DNA of 29,196 bases from a virus, in IMG/VR virus record IMGVR_UViG_3300032240_001224, positions 1 through 29,196 of that record, one strand, 5' to 3'. Each line of letters begins with the position of its first letter. The stretch's first letter is position 1. Shown here piece by piece: positions 16,156 through 27,800 of the stretch. Under the pieces are notes generated by a model. The model worked only from the letters and a program-made list of their open reading frames with translations. It did no database searches and was not told where the DNA came from. Both the position numbers and the translations under genes were made by a program.

Positions 16156-19100
16156 TGTCATTCGTAGATTTAAAAACATCAATACTCGTTAATCGACAAG
16201 TCCCAGAATTTGTTAGGGATGAATATCCTACATTTGTTACATTTCTGGAAGCATATTATCAGTTTCTAGAAGGAACTGCTAACACTGGCACGACAGCAAA
16301 TAATCTTGTCACAACTTCTAAAAATCTTCGTGATATCCGTGATGTTGATTCATCACTAGAAAATTTCCAAACAAATTTTTATAATACATACGCTTCACTA
16401 ATACCTCTTGATGTTCAGGCAAACAAAGAACTTTTGTTTAAACATCTTGTATCATTATACAAATCAAAAGGTAGTGATTCCTCATTTAAATTATTGTTTC
16501 AGTTGCTTTTTGGTGTAGATATTGATTTAGTATTACCGAAAAATAATGTTCTAAAAGCATCTAGCAGCAAATGGCAAATTGATAATAAACTCCGTATCAA
16601 TCAGGATATTGCATCGGTTTATACTGGCGATGGTGTAACAAAAACATTTACATTAGCACAGATTGTTAGTGCTGATGATATCAGTGTGTTTGTAAATGGA
16701 GTTCTTCAAGACGCCACATTTTTTATAAACAGAGAATATAGAAAATTAAATTTTATAACAGCACCTACAAATAATTCAATTATTCGTGTTGTTTATAATA
16801 ATTTTGATGCTGATCTTTTAAATAATCGTAAAGTTATTGGTATTAAATCTGGTGCATCTGCAATCATTGAACAGGCAAATCGTCGTATCATTTCTGATAC
16901 TTTAAATCTTGGTTTACCTATTGAACTGTTAATTAACACAAATTCGTTAGACGGTAATTTTCTTAATGGTGAATTTGTAACTATACCGATTATTAATCCT
17001 GATGATCCTTATGGTAATACTATAACCATTCAAGCATCAACTTTTTCAATTGTTAAACAATTCAATATAATTGATGGGGGTTTCAATTATCAAGTAGGTG
17101 ATCCTGTCTTAGTTACTGGTGGTAATGCTTCGGCAAATGCTGTTGGTACTGTATCATCTATCTTTAGAGGTTTGATTGAAACTGTTTCCGTTTCTAGTGG
17201 TGGCGCAACTTTTGCTAATCTTTCACCTGTTACAGTAACAGGAAATGGTGGAGTTACATTAACAATTACTGTTGACGGTATCGATCAGTCGGGTATAAAT
17301 GCTGCAAATAGTTTTATTGTGGTTAGTGATGTTATTGCTTCATTTAACGGAAACACAAATTCAGTCAACACATTAATCAGTTCGGCAAATTATGCATTTG
17401 CGAATTCGATTACCGTAACAAGTCCAAATTTAAACACTCGAATTGTTGATGTTCTTGGTTTTCAAACTTTAGCAGTTGGACCAATTACAAATGTTAAAGT
17501 TCTTTTGACATCTGGTGCAACACCCACAACGCCAGGACTTGATGCGTTTGGTGCTCCTTATGGTCCTCTTGCAGCACTTCGTTCACCTAAGAGTTTAAGA
17601 TCAGTTGGTCGTATTAAAGTTAATAATGCTGGTTCCGGATATGCTATTGGTGATGAAATTTTGTTTGGTATTAATCCACCAGGTACATATGGACAGGCTG
17701 CTGCTGCTACGGTAGAAGCAATTAATGGAACTGGTGGTGTTGTTACGATTGGAATGGCAAACACACGTATAGTGGGTACGGCAACTATTACAAGTTCATC
17801 AGTATCAGTTGGTGGATCTGGAACAAAATTTTTAACTGATCTTCGTGTCGGTGATAAAATTGATATTAACAATGAATCCAGAATAGTTTCATCTATTTCT
17901 GACAACACAACATTATCAGTTACTACACCATTTACATATTCTGCATCAAGTAAAAAAATTGGCGTATTTGGTCGTAATCCAAAGGGTGGTCATAGTTATA
18001 CGCAGAACAATTTTCCATCTGTAACAATATCTTCTACTGGAGGTATTGGTGCAAATATACAAATCGATTCTTTAGTTTCTGATGGTGAATCTATGTTCCC
18101 ATCTGGTGTGGGGCAACCAGGTAAGATTCTTTCTATTCAAGTATTAAATCCTGGTTCTGGTTATGAATATATTCCAATTGTAACTATTACTGGTGGTTCT
18201 GGGACAGCATCCGCAAATGCAGATATTGAAAGATCGTATCTATCATCACCAGGTCGTTGGATAACTTCAGATTCTATTATATCATCAACAGAAAGAAAAC
18301 TTGCTGGTCAAGATTATTATGTCGATTACTCATATGTGATATCTTCACAAGTAGAATTTTATCGCTATAAACAAATTCTAAAAAATTTATTGCATCCCGT
18401 TGGCTTTGTTAATTATGCGGAATTTAATAAATTAAACACAATTGATTTGACTGATGTTAGTGTTAATACAATTAATGTGGCAACTGATGGACAATTCTTG
18501 ACGATTTCTGGAACAGTAAATGTTGGTAATGGTAGAATTACTGTTACTGGTACAAACACTAAATTTAACGCTGCGGTTTCTCGTGGCGCAATTACCGCAG
18601 GATCCCGAATTGCAGTAAATGGTGAAATACGCACGGTGAATTCTGTGGTAAGTAATACATCGTTGTTGGTGTCATCTAATGTCAATGATATCTGGATTGC
18701 AAATGCTGGTTCAAGTTATTCAAATGGATTCCTTCTGTTTGCAAATGGTGGCGGGACAATAACAAGTCTATCAATTCAGAACACTGGTTCTGGTTATGAA
18801 AATGGTGATGTTGTATTGTCGAGTGCGGATGAAGCAATTCCCGCTGTTGCTACTGTAGTTGCAAACGGTACTGGACATTTGCAAAGTGTTACATTGGTAA
18901 GCGGTGGTTTATATTCAAATAAACCTATTGCTTTACCGTCAAGCGATTCACATAAAGTTCTTTATGCAAATTCTATTACTATCACAAATCCTGGTGCGGG
19001 TTATGCTAATGGTTTCTTAGATTTTACTGGTGGTGCCCCTCTTCGTGCAGCGAATGTTTCTGTTGAGGTGTATAATTCAAACGGCGCAATTAGAACACTT

Positions 19101-20222
19101 ACCGTTAATGATTCTGGTTTGTATGAAAGTAATCCAACTTCAGCAACCCCAAATACAAGTGCAAATGTTGTAATTGCTAATGTTTTCTCTTCCACAATTA
19201 ATGTTGGTGGAGCACACTCTAACGGTATAATTATTTTTTCTGGTGGTGGTACTGCAAATCGTTCAGCACAAGTTGCGGTTGAAGTCTACTCGTCAAATGG
19301 TGCAGTTCGTAAGTATACGATTTTGGATTCTGGACTCTATTCATCAACACCAACTGCTGTATTGAATACAACTCCAGTTTCGATTGCGACTGTTGCTGCA
19401 AATACCGTAACATACAATGGTGTAGCACTTGCAAATGGCAATCTTGTATTCACTGGAGGTAATCCAGTTATTGACGCTACAGGAACATATGAAGTTCATG
19501 CTGCTAATGGTGTAATTCGTAGAATTACAATTACAAATGTTGGGCTGTATCGAACAACTCCAACCGTGACCACAAACACCGTAGCGACTTCAATCACTGA
19601 AGTATTTGCTACCGATGGTGGTTCTGGATATGTCAACGGTTATATAACTTTCACTGGTGGTGGTGCAAACTCAGTTGCCAACGTTTCCGCAGTGGTAAAT
19701 GCCACTGGAGCAATCATAAGAACGGTGATAAATAGAACGGGATTATATGCAAATGGTAATAATATTACAGTTCTAAATGTTATAAATCCTGCGACAGGAT
19801 TGGCACAAAGTCCATCAATACCTGCGTCATTCCGAATTTCATATAATGCAAATACAAGTAATGCTGCAAATTTAATTGCTACAACATCTTCAAATACAAG
19901 ATATACAGCAAACGTAACAATTACAGCAAACAGTAATGTGGTAACAAACGCTACATTTACAATGTCTGGTGTATCAAATACTGAGACATTGGCAGTAATT
20001 AATGTTGGATTTACAGGTACCAATACAGCAGCACAAAGTTCAATTGAAGTGTATCCATCAAATGGTGCCATTCGTAGAGTAAGTATTAGTTCGCAAGGTA
20101 ATTATTTTTATGCTCCCGATATTACACCAAACAGTGGTGGTACTGGAGCAGTTATAAAGGTCAACAGCGTAGGAACATTTAGCCAGACCGCAAATGGTCA
20201 GGAAATGATTATATGGAAATAA
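16155..20222 (+). CDS. Giant baseplate protein in the gp7 position, with repeated Gly-rich beta modules
   Basis: 1355 aa; T4 gp7 is 1032. The N-terminal 1-130 (RQVPEFVRDEYPTFVTFLEA, then YYQFLEG) is the conserved head of this family in aquatic T4-like phages. Residues 150-205 form a fibre-type module (TGDGVTKTFTL ... VFVNGVLQD). The rest is a chain of beta modules: GSGY-type units (near 490, 670, 855 and 880), two GTKF/GTNTKF-type units near 555 and 800, and tandem units of about 70 residues from about 878 to 1220. The ATG overlaps the gp6 stop, and gp8 follows, so it holds the place of gene 7, whose product forms the outer wedge arm. Direct similarity to T4 gp7 is not evident to me, so the name is positional. 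Confidence 0.75.
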   Translation: MSFVDLKTSILVNRQVPEFVRDEYPTFVTFLEAYYQFLEGTANTGTTANNLVTTSKNLRDIRDVDSSLENFQTNFYNTYASLIPLDVQANKELLFKHLVSLYKSKGSDSSFKLLFQLLFGVDIDLVLPKNNVLKASSSKWQIDNKLRINQDIASVYTGDGVTKTFTLAQIVSADDISVFVNGVLQDATFFINREYRKLNFITAPTNNSIIRVVYNNFDADLLNNRKVIGIKSGASAIIEQANRRIISDTLNLGLPIELLINTNSLDGNFLNGEFVTIPIINPDDPYGNTITIQASTFSIVKQFNIIDGGFNYQVGDPVLVTGGNASANAVGTVSSIFRGLIETVSVSSGGATFANLSPVTVTGNGGVTLTITVDGIDQSGINAANSFIVVSDVIASFNGNTNSVNTLISSANYAFANSITVTSPNLNTRIVDVLGFQTLAVGPITNVKVLLTSGATPTTPGLDAFGAPYGPLAALRSPKSLRSVGRIKVNNAGSGYAIGDEILFGINPPGTYGQAAAATVEAINGTGGVVTIGMANTRIVGTATITSSSVSVGGSGTKFLTDLRVGDKIDINNESRIVSSISDNTTLSVTTPFTYSASSKKIGVFGRNPKGGHSYTQNNFPSVTISSTGGIGANIQIDSLVSDGESMFPSGVGQPGKILSIQVLNPGSGYEYIPIVTITGGSGTASANADIERSYLSSPGRWITSDSIISSTERKLAGQDYYVDYSYVISSQVEFYRYKQILKNLLHPVGFVNYAEFNKLNTIDLTDVSVNTINVATDGQFLTISGTVNVGNGRITVTGTNTKFNAAVSRGAITAGSRIAVNGEIRTVNSVVSNTSLLVSSNVNDIWIANAGSSYSNGFLLFANGGGTITSLSIQNTGSGYENGDVVLSSADEAIPAVATVVANGTGHLQSVTLVSGGLYSNKPIALPSSDSHKVLYANSITITNPGAGYANGFLDFTGGAPLRAANVSVEVYNSNGAIRTLTVNDSGLYESNPTSATPNTSANVVIANVFSSTINVGGAHSNGIIIFSGGGTANRSAQVAVEVYSSNGAVRKYTILDSGLYSSTPTAVLNTTPVSIATVAANTVTYNGVALANGNLVFTGGNPVIDATGTYEVHAANGVIRRITITNVGLYRTTPTVTTNTVATSITEVFATDGGSGYVNGYITFTGGGANSVANVSAVVNATGAIIRTVINRTGLYANGNNITVLNVINPATGLAQSPSIPASFRISYNANTSNAANLIATTSSNTRYTANVTITANSNVVTNATFTMSGVSNTETLAVINVGFTGTNTAAQSSIEVYPSNGAIRRVSISSQGNYFYAPDITPNSGGTGAVIKVNSVGTFSQTANGQEMIIWK
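18786..19823 (+). repeat. About five tandem protein-level repeats (~67-71 codons each) in the gp7-position gene
   Basis: Units begin with a Gly-x-Gly-Tyr-x-Asn-Gly type turn at about 18786, 18993, 19206, 19419 and 19620, giving spacings of 207, 213, 213 and 201 bases. Each unit has an FTGG-like strand, then (in most) a V-V-x-S-N-G-A-I/V-R stretch, then SGLY-like and PT. A degenerate further copy follows (SSIEVYPSNGAIRRVSI near 20039-20091). The DNA is divergent between copies, so the repeats are old and kept at protein level. Confidence 0.75.
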
Positions 20223-20224
20223 CA

Positions 20225-20232
20225 AATAAATA
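20225..20232 (+). promoter_or_regulatory. T4-type late promoter motif AATAAATA ahead of gene 8
   Basis: AATAAATA lies in the 16-base gap between the gp7-position gene and gp8, ending six bases before the gp8 ATG. It differs from the T4 consensus by the first base. As with the motifs before gp25 and the 194-aa gene, the predicted start leaves almost no leader. Confidence 0.35.
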
Positions 20233-20238
20233 CAAGTT

Positions 20239-21795
20239 ATGACTTCAGCAACCTCTAAAAAATTAGCATATATTGCAGCATCACAGTTCAAAGAATCGTT
20301 CTATGAACCATCTCCGACTGTAGGTTATGTATTCATTGGTAATCATTTGGCGTATACCAATGAAAACACGCCACCATCAATCAAAGATTCTTTGTCTGAT
20401 GAGAGATATACATGGGATAATATGATTGGTGCCAAAAAAATTACTGGTAACGATGTAGAATTTGTTATCCCAAGAGTCGCTTGGACGGCAAGTACAAAAT
20501 ATAAACAATATGATGATGTCGTTTCATTTGATGAATTATTAACTGGTAACACCTCGTTGAATGTTAAACCGATGTATATTATGACTTCGGGTAGAAATGT
20601 TTATAAATGTTTATCAAATAATGCATCAGCGAATTCTACAGTGGAACCAACTGGCGATTACACATCTTCAAATGGTAATATTGCTACTTCGGATGGTTAC
20701 ATTTGGAAGTATATGTTTAATGTCAAACCATCAAATAAATTCTTAACTAATACTTGGATTCCTGCACCCACATCTACAGCACAAATCGACTATGGTGTTA
20801 ATCAAATTGGTGTGGTCGATGGTGAATTATCCACGATTGTTGTAACAAATTCAGGTTCTGGTTATTATGAAAATAATGTGTCTGCTACACTAACATTCGC
20901 AACAGGTTGTACAGTTTTGACTCTTGCTAATACCACAAACGTTGCTGCAAATATGGCAGTTACTGGAATAGGAATTACACCAGGAACCTATATTTCTTCG
21001 GTTGATATTCCAAATAATAAAATCACATTGTCTACATCAACAACTGCTGCTGGTGGTGGTGGATCCGCAGCAAATCAATTATCACTGACTACTAGAATTT
21101 ATGTTGATGGTGACGGCACAAGTGTAACGGCAACTCCCGTTGTAAATGCCGCGGGTTACGTAACCAAAGTTATTGTTTCAACAATTGGAATTGGTTACTC
21201 ACGTGCTAATGCTTTTGTTTATGGAACGGGTAGCAATGCTACTCTTCGTTGCATTGGTGATCCAAAATATGGTCATGCTTATAATCCAGCAAAAGAACTT
21301 GGCGCAAATAATGTAATGGTTGCAGTTAAGATCGGTGAAATCGACTCAACCGAAAATGGAAAAATATCAGCAAATACTACGTTTAGGCAATATGGCATTT
21401 TTGTAGACCCCCATAAATATGCTGATATAAATGTAATATCTCAAGCAAATGCCAACTCTGTAGTATCATTAACTACGGACATTTCAGTTGATACTGGTGC
21501 AGGATATACATTAGATGAATTCGTTTATCAAGGAACATCACCAGCAACTGCAAGTGCATATGGATTTGTTGTAGATCAAAGTTCGAGTGTAATTAAATTG
21601 ACTAATGTTAAAGGATCGTTTACAACAGGTCTATCATTAATTGGTGCAACTTCAGGTACCAGTCGTTTGATTATTGGTTCGGGAACACCAGCATTTCAAC
21701 CATATTCGGGTGATGTTCTTTATACAGAAAATGCAGTTAAGACCACTAGAGCAGATGGTCAAGCAGAAAATATCAGACTTATTGTTAGATTTTAA
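20239..21795 (+). CDS. 8: Baseplate wedge protein gp8
   Basis: 518 aa; T4 gp8 is 334. The conserved points are WDNMIGAKKITGNDVEFVIP-R, YKCLSN, the segment SDGYIWKYMFNVKPS (T4 has GDGYVWEYLFEI), and the C-terminal strand DVLYTENAVKTTRADGQAEN followed by IRLIVRF. gp8 dimers sit on gp7 and gp10 in the wedge. Residues about 202-340 are an extra block of Gly/Thr/Asn-rich beta modules, including SGSGYYENN and GIGYSRANAF, which accounts for most of the length difference. It follows the gp7-position gene as in T4. Confidence 0.88.
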   Translation: MTSATSKKLAYIAASQFKESFYEPSPTVGYVFIGNHLAYTNENTPPSIKDSLSDERYTWDNMIGAKKITGNDVEFVIPRVAWTASTKYKQYDDVVSFDELLTGNTSLNVKPMYIMTSGRNVYKCLSNNASANSTVEPTGDYTSSNGNIATSDGYIWKYMFNVKPSNKFLTNTWIPAPTSTAQIDYGVNQIGVVDGELSTIVVTNSGSGYYENNVSATLTFATGCTVLTLANTTNVAANMAVTGIGITPGTYISSVDIPNNKITLSTSTTAAGGGGSAANQLSLTTRIYVDGDGTSVTATPVVNAAGYVTKVIVSTIGIGYSRANAFVYGTGSNATLRCIGDPKYGHAYNPAKELGANNVMVAVKIGEIDSTENGKISANTTFRQYGIFVDPHKYADINVISQANANSVVSLTTDISVDTGAGYTLDEFVYQGTSPATASAYGFVVDQSSSVIKLTNVKGSFTTGLSLIGATSGTSRLIIGSGTPAFQPYSGDVLYTENAVKTTRADGQAENIRLIVRF

Positions 21796-21805
21796 AGGTT
21801 AATAA

Positions 21806-24800
21806 ATGGCACTAACTACAAATTTTAATGTTGATCCATACTATGATGATTTCGATGAAGATAAGAATTTTCATCGGATTATGTATAAACCCGGATACGC
21901 TGTTCAGTCCCGTGAATTAACTCAATCTCAAACAATTCTACAAGATCAAATCAAAAAATTTGGTGATCATGTATTCAAGTCTGGTTCTATAGTTACTGGT
22001 GGACAAATCTTTGTTCAGAATACGGCATATATCAATCTATCTTCCACTTATTCAGGTAATGATATTGCCGCTTCAAATTTTGATCAAAAGTACATTACTA
22101 ATGCTTCAGGCACAAAAAAAGCATATGTTCTAAAGGCATATTCCGCGGATTCTACTGCTGGTGAACCAATTACTCTTATTGTAAATCCAATGTATGGTGG
22201 TGACTTTACCACAAGTGAAACAATTATTACTGCAAATACTGATGCAAATGCTATTAATTATTATGCAAATACTGCGTCAAGTGATGCAATTGGTAACTCA
22301 AAAACATTCTCAATTAATAGTGGAGTTTTCTATTATGAAGGTTTCTTCGTAAAGAATCAACCACAATCAGTAGCAGTTTCAAAATATGATCGTGCTAACT
22401 CAACCGGACTTATTGGTTTTCAAGTAACCGAAGAATTAGTAAATTATACTCAAGATACATCTTTACTTGATCCTGCACAATCAGCATCTAATTTTCAAGC
22501 ACCTGGTGCGGATCGTTATAAAATTACACTGACTCTAACAACTCGTCCAACCAATAGTATTGACCTTTCACAATTTATTCAATTGTCCGAGTTTCAAGAT
22601 GGTATTCAAAAAAGTGTTATTCAAACTCCAATATATGGTCCTCTTGGTGATGAACTTGCTCGTCGTACATATGATGAATCTGGAGACTATATTGTAAAAT
22701 CATTTGATATCAGTATGTCTGACAATTCAGCAAACACTGCATATGCAAATGTTACTTTGAGTCCAGGTAAAGCATATGTTAAAGGATATGAGTTTAATAC
22801 AATATCACCGACAACAATTGTTGTAGATAAACCAAGAACAGTTTTAAATGTAAATAATCAACGTATTAGTGCCGATTTTGGATACTACGTTTATGCGAAT
22901 TCTTTTTTCGGTAACTTTGCTACAAATCAAATTGGTAACGTTGACATATATTGTGTTGATACTGGACAATTAATAAATTATGCAGGTAACACTTCTTTCC
23001 TTGCAAATCTTAAAATTGGTACTGCAAAAGTAAAATTAATTAGTTATGATTCATCCGCAAATTCATCAGATTCTAATACGTATGTTTATAAACTGTTTGT
23101 AACAGATGTAAACACCCGTTCAATTATTAACTTGACTGATCCGTCTGGTGCTAATGGTTATTTTATTAATACTGCTGGCAACACAACGACATTCACTTTA
23201 CCAACAGGTTTTTCTGGTAACAATGATTGCTACGTTGGTGCAAGAATTCGTATGATTGGCGGTAATGGTACTTTTGATACTGCAAGAACCATTAAGTATT
23301 ATGAGGGATCAACACGGAATGTAACAGTTGATCGTTCATTTTCACAACCTATTGGCTCAAATAGTGGACCATATGTTCTAGCAACATCACCATATTTTCC
23401 TTCAAATAGTAAGTTTGTGATTGATTTTGATATCGGTCAAGCAGAGTCTTTTGCTTTTTTTAGTGGTACAACAAGGATAGCAAGTGCAAATGTACATCCA
23501 TATTCTAAACGTCAAGTAACAACTTCTGGTGGTGTATTGCACTATCCAGTATTCATTTCCGAAACTGATGCCGAGCCATTACTTCTTAAAATTGGTGAAG
23601 ATAATGTATCACCAAACACTTTAGCAGATTTCAGTTTTTCTTATTCTAGGTTGTATCAGAGTATTTCATTTGATGGTGCTGGTCTTTCAACTTCATTACC
23701 GATCGGTGTAGGTGAATCATTACAAGCAGCATCAACAACATCAGCACTACAGCAATATTATACTATTGTGGTTACATCTGGTAATGCAACTTATTCTACA
23801 GGTTCAATTGTTCCTGCAACCGGTATTGTGAGTGTTAGTACATCGACTCGTCAAATTGATCTTGGATCGCCTGGAGCATCGATAACTGCTAACATTTATG
23901 CTACAATTAGTGGTACAAATCCAACATCAAAAACAAAAACATTTATCAAAGCAAATACCATTTTAGTTGATCCTGCTGGTGGTGGTACAAACAATATTTT
24001 TGGTGCTGGGAATACTTCAGTATATGTTTCAGCACTTGATGGTCAGACTGCAATCACCAGCAATACAATGTTGGTAAGAACACCTGGTGTTCCACAATCT
24101 TTATTTGTTTCCGATGTGCATTCTATTAATGCTATTTTTGACTTTCAGGGTCAAACAATTAGCACGGCAAACTATAATGCATTAGATAAATCTACATCAT
24201 CGGCATACAATGTAACTTCACGTTATGTTTTAACTACGGGTCAAAAAGACTCATATTACGATTGGGGTTCGATTCGTTTAAAACCTGGACAAACACCACC
24301 GACTGGTCCGTTGCTGATTCGTTACAATCGTTTTAAATCATCAGGTACTGGTTATTTTGATGTTGATTCATATACTCGTTTAGGTCCAAATAATTTGGCT
24401 TATGAAAATATTCCCTCATACTCTACAGAAGATGGTGTATCATATTCTTTGAGTGATTATTTGGATTTTCGTCCTATTCGTAAAGATGCAACAGAAGCAT
24501 CTACCGCAAATAATTATGTGTTTGATGTTGAAGAAAACAATGCCGGTCCTAAAATTCCTTCAGTAGGTAGTGCTATTGTTGTAGATTACAGTTATTATTT
24601 ACCACGTGTTGATAGAGTTATTCTTAACAAAATAGGTACATTTGAAGTTATTCAAGGTGTTCCTTCAAGAACTCCAGTTGCTCCAGCGGAACCTGATGAA
24701 GCAATGACTCTGTATGTTTTATCTTATCCTGCTTATCTTGGTTTTGCATCATCAACAAGTATACAAACGTTTAAAAACAAACGTTACACGATGAAAGATA

Positions 24801-27800
24801 TTGGTGGCTTGGAAAAACGTATTCAAAATCTTGAATATTATACTTCTCTTTCTTTGTTGGAACAATCAACTGTTAATAAACAAGATTTATCAATTCTCGA
24901 TTCTACTGGATTGCCACGTTACAAAAATGGTGTAATGGTAGATTCATTTATTGATAAAACTGTTTCAAACTTTGTTGCCCGTGATTTTAGTGCGTCTATT
25001 GATATTGTCAATAATTTGGCACGTAATACATATAATCTAACATCAACAAAAATATTTTCTAACAATAGTGTTTTTGATACTGGTGTTGAATATAATGGTC
25101 CATTACTGACACTTTCAGGAACAGACGAAACATTTATATCGCAAAATCTTGCCTCAAAATCAGTAAATATTAATCCATTTAATGTAATTAACTATATTGG
25201 TTCGGTTAAACTTGATCCATCATCTGATGTTTGGACATCCGACACTAGAGTTGAAGCACAAAATATTGACTTGACTGGTGGTGATGCTGCCCGTGATGCG
25301 TGGTCATCAATTCAAAGCACTTCATGGGGTGCATGGGAAACAACTTGGACTGGTGTAGATAAACAAGCAATTGGTAGCGCAAAAACATCGACACAAGAAA
25401 CACGACTTAGCAAAAAACAATTACAAATATCGTCAACCACAACACAAGATTTCTTAGTAACAACTACAACTAATGAATCTCGTTCTGGTATTCTATCACA
25501 GATTGTACCGCAACAACTTTCAAAATCATTAGGTGATCGTGTTGTTGATGTGACGATTGTTCAGTTTATGCGTAACATAAACATTCTTGCAGTTGGAACT
25601 GGATTCAAACCATCGACAACTTTATATACATTCTTTGACAATACTAACGTTGACAAATATGTGTATCGTGCAAATCTTGTTAAGTTTGCCAACAACCAAT
25701 TAAGTTATAGAACTACGATCAGTGATCCAGAAAGTGTGGCATTCTACGATGTCGCTACGGGTTCATTGATGGGTTCTGGTAATGTTGTATTGACTGCGAA
25801 CAATCACGCATTTATTACCAATATTGTTTCTCGTACTGCATACGGTTCTTGGTCAACTGCTACTGGTGGTATTCGTGTAGTTGGTTCCAGTTCTGGCGCA
25901 ACTAACATTCTAACAACAATAGACCACTTCTCAGGCACTGCGTTAAGCGCAACTTCTTCGACAATAGTTCTCGACTACTCTGCAGGAGGTTCTTCAAATA
26001 CAGCCGACTATGTTGGTCAAACAATTCGTATCATTGGTGGTACAGGCTCAGGCATATCGGCAGTTATTTCTGGTTATGTTCCTGCAACTCGTACAGCAAC
26101 CATTACTGGTACATGGACAACAACTCCAGATTCAACATCATCATACTCAATCGGCACATTAACATCATCGATTGAAGGTGCTGTTGCTGGTGTATTTTCT
26201 GCACCTACCGATACATTCCGTACTGGTGAGAAACTTTTCCGTTTGATTGATGATCCAAGAGGAACAGTTGAAAGTTCAACGACAAATGGTGATGCATCAT
26301 TCTTCTCACAAGGTCTAATTCAAACAAAGCAAGAAACTTCTGTTTCGGTATTTGTTCCTGGCGTGGTAAGAAGTGATGTGACCGAAAGTAGAACCACATC
26401 AACATCTGGAATTCAAAATATTCAAACTGCTTCAAGCAGATACATTAAACACGTTGATCCGCTTGCGGAAACATTCTTAGTAAATTCGGATCAGTATCCA
26501 CAAGGTATTATGTTATCAAGTGTTCGTGTTTGTTTCAAGACTAAAGATGTAACAGCACCAGTAAGATTACAAATTCGTCCAGTGATTAATGGATATCCAT
26601 CATCGTCTGTCATTTATCCATATGCTGATGTATCATTGACTCCCGATAAAGTTAATACATGTGTGATACCAAGTATTGAGGATTCTGCAAAATATACTCA
26701 ATTCACTTTTGAAGTTCCAGTGTTCTTATTGCCAGGTGAACATTCAATAGTTTTATTATCGAATAGTATTGGTTATGAGACATTTGTAGCAGAAAAAGAT
26801 CAAGTTAATCTGGCATCATCTGCTAAAATTTCCAAACAAGCATATACTGGATCATTCTTTGAATCTCAAAATGGATCGACATGGACAGCAGAACAAAATT
26901 CAGATATGATGTTCAGTCTACAAAAGAAAGTATATACTAACAATTATGGTTATGCTTATTTTGAAGTTGATATGTCAAATAGAAATTCAAATTCGGTATT
27001 CGATTTGATGCAAGTTATGTCAACTGATGTAGTGTTGTCGAATACATCAATCGATTATGAATTCATCTCTCAACAAGATGGTACTGGAACAACACATGGA
27101 TTCTTACCATTCATACCGAATAATGATTATAAGATGGTGGACGGATTTGGTCGTCGTGTTCTCAACACCGTAAGTGGAAATGCTACATTTGTTTTGAGAA
27201 CTGCAATGCAGAGTAGCAATCCAGATATTTCTCCAATGATTGATACCACTCGTTTAAATTTATTGACTATCGAAAATAGAATTAACAACTTAGGTTTATC
27301 AAATTCTGATATTGTTGTCGCTAACGTTGGTCAGAATATGCAAGATGGTATCTACTCATTAAGTTTATCTGGAGGTGGTGGTACAGGTGCATCAGCAAGT
27401 GCAAATGTTGTTGGTGGTAAACTTAATCGTGCATGGATTGTTTCTTCTGGTTCTGGTTACACAACTTCACCAACAATCAACTTGTTCGCATCAAATGCTA
27501 TAACCGCATCTGGTTATACTGGTGCAATTTGCGTAGGTACCTCAGCAAATGGTGCATCAATCATCATCAACGGTGAAGATAAAAAAGAAGGTGGTAATGC
27601 AAAAGTTCGTTATCTGACTCGTAAAGTTCAGTTAGCGTCTGGATTTGTCTCTGGCGATATCCGCGTTTATCTTTCAGCATATAAACCATCACTTTCAAAT
27701 ATCTACGTTTATGGTAAGTATTTGTCGCCAGGTGATGCGGAATCTTTCAATGATAAAAACTGGAATTTGTTGACTCAGATTAATAACACCAATTTTGTAT

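Noticed and set aside
19727-19734. GATAAATA as a late promoter
   Set aside because: It lies deep inside the gp7-position coding region, nearly 500 bases before the next gene; probably a chance match.
18786-19823. Possible CRISPR or DNA-level direct repeat array
   Set aside because: Spacing is regular, but copies are diverged at DNA level and in frame; they are protein repeats.
18413-20071. Several minus-strand open frames of 64-143 aa opposite the gp7-position gene
   Set aside because: They arise from the repetitive, low-stop complement of Gly/Thr/Asn-rich codons and show no independent features.
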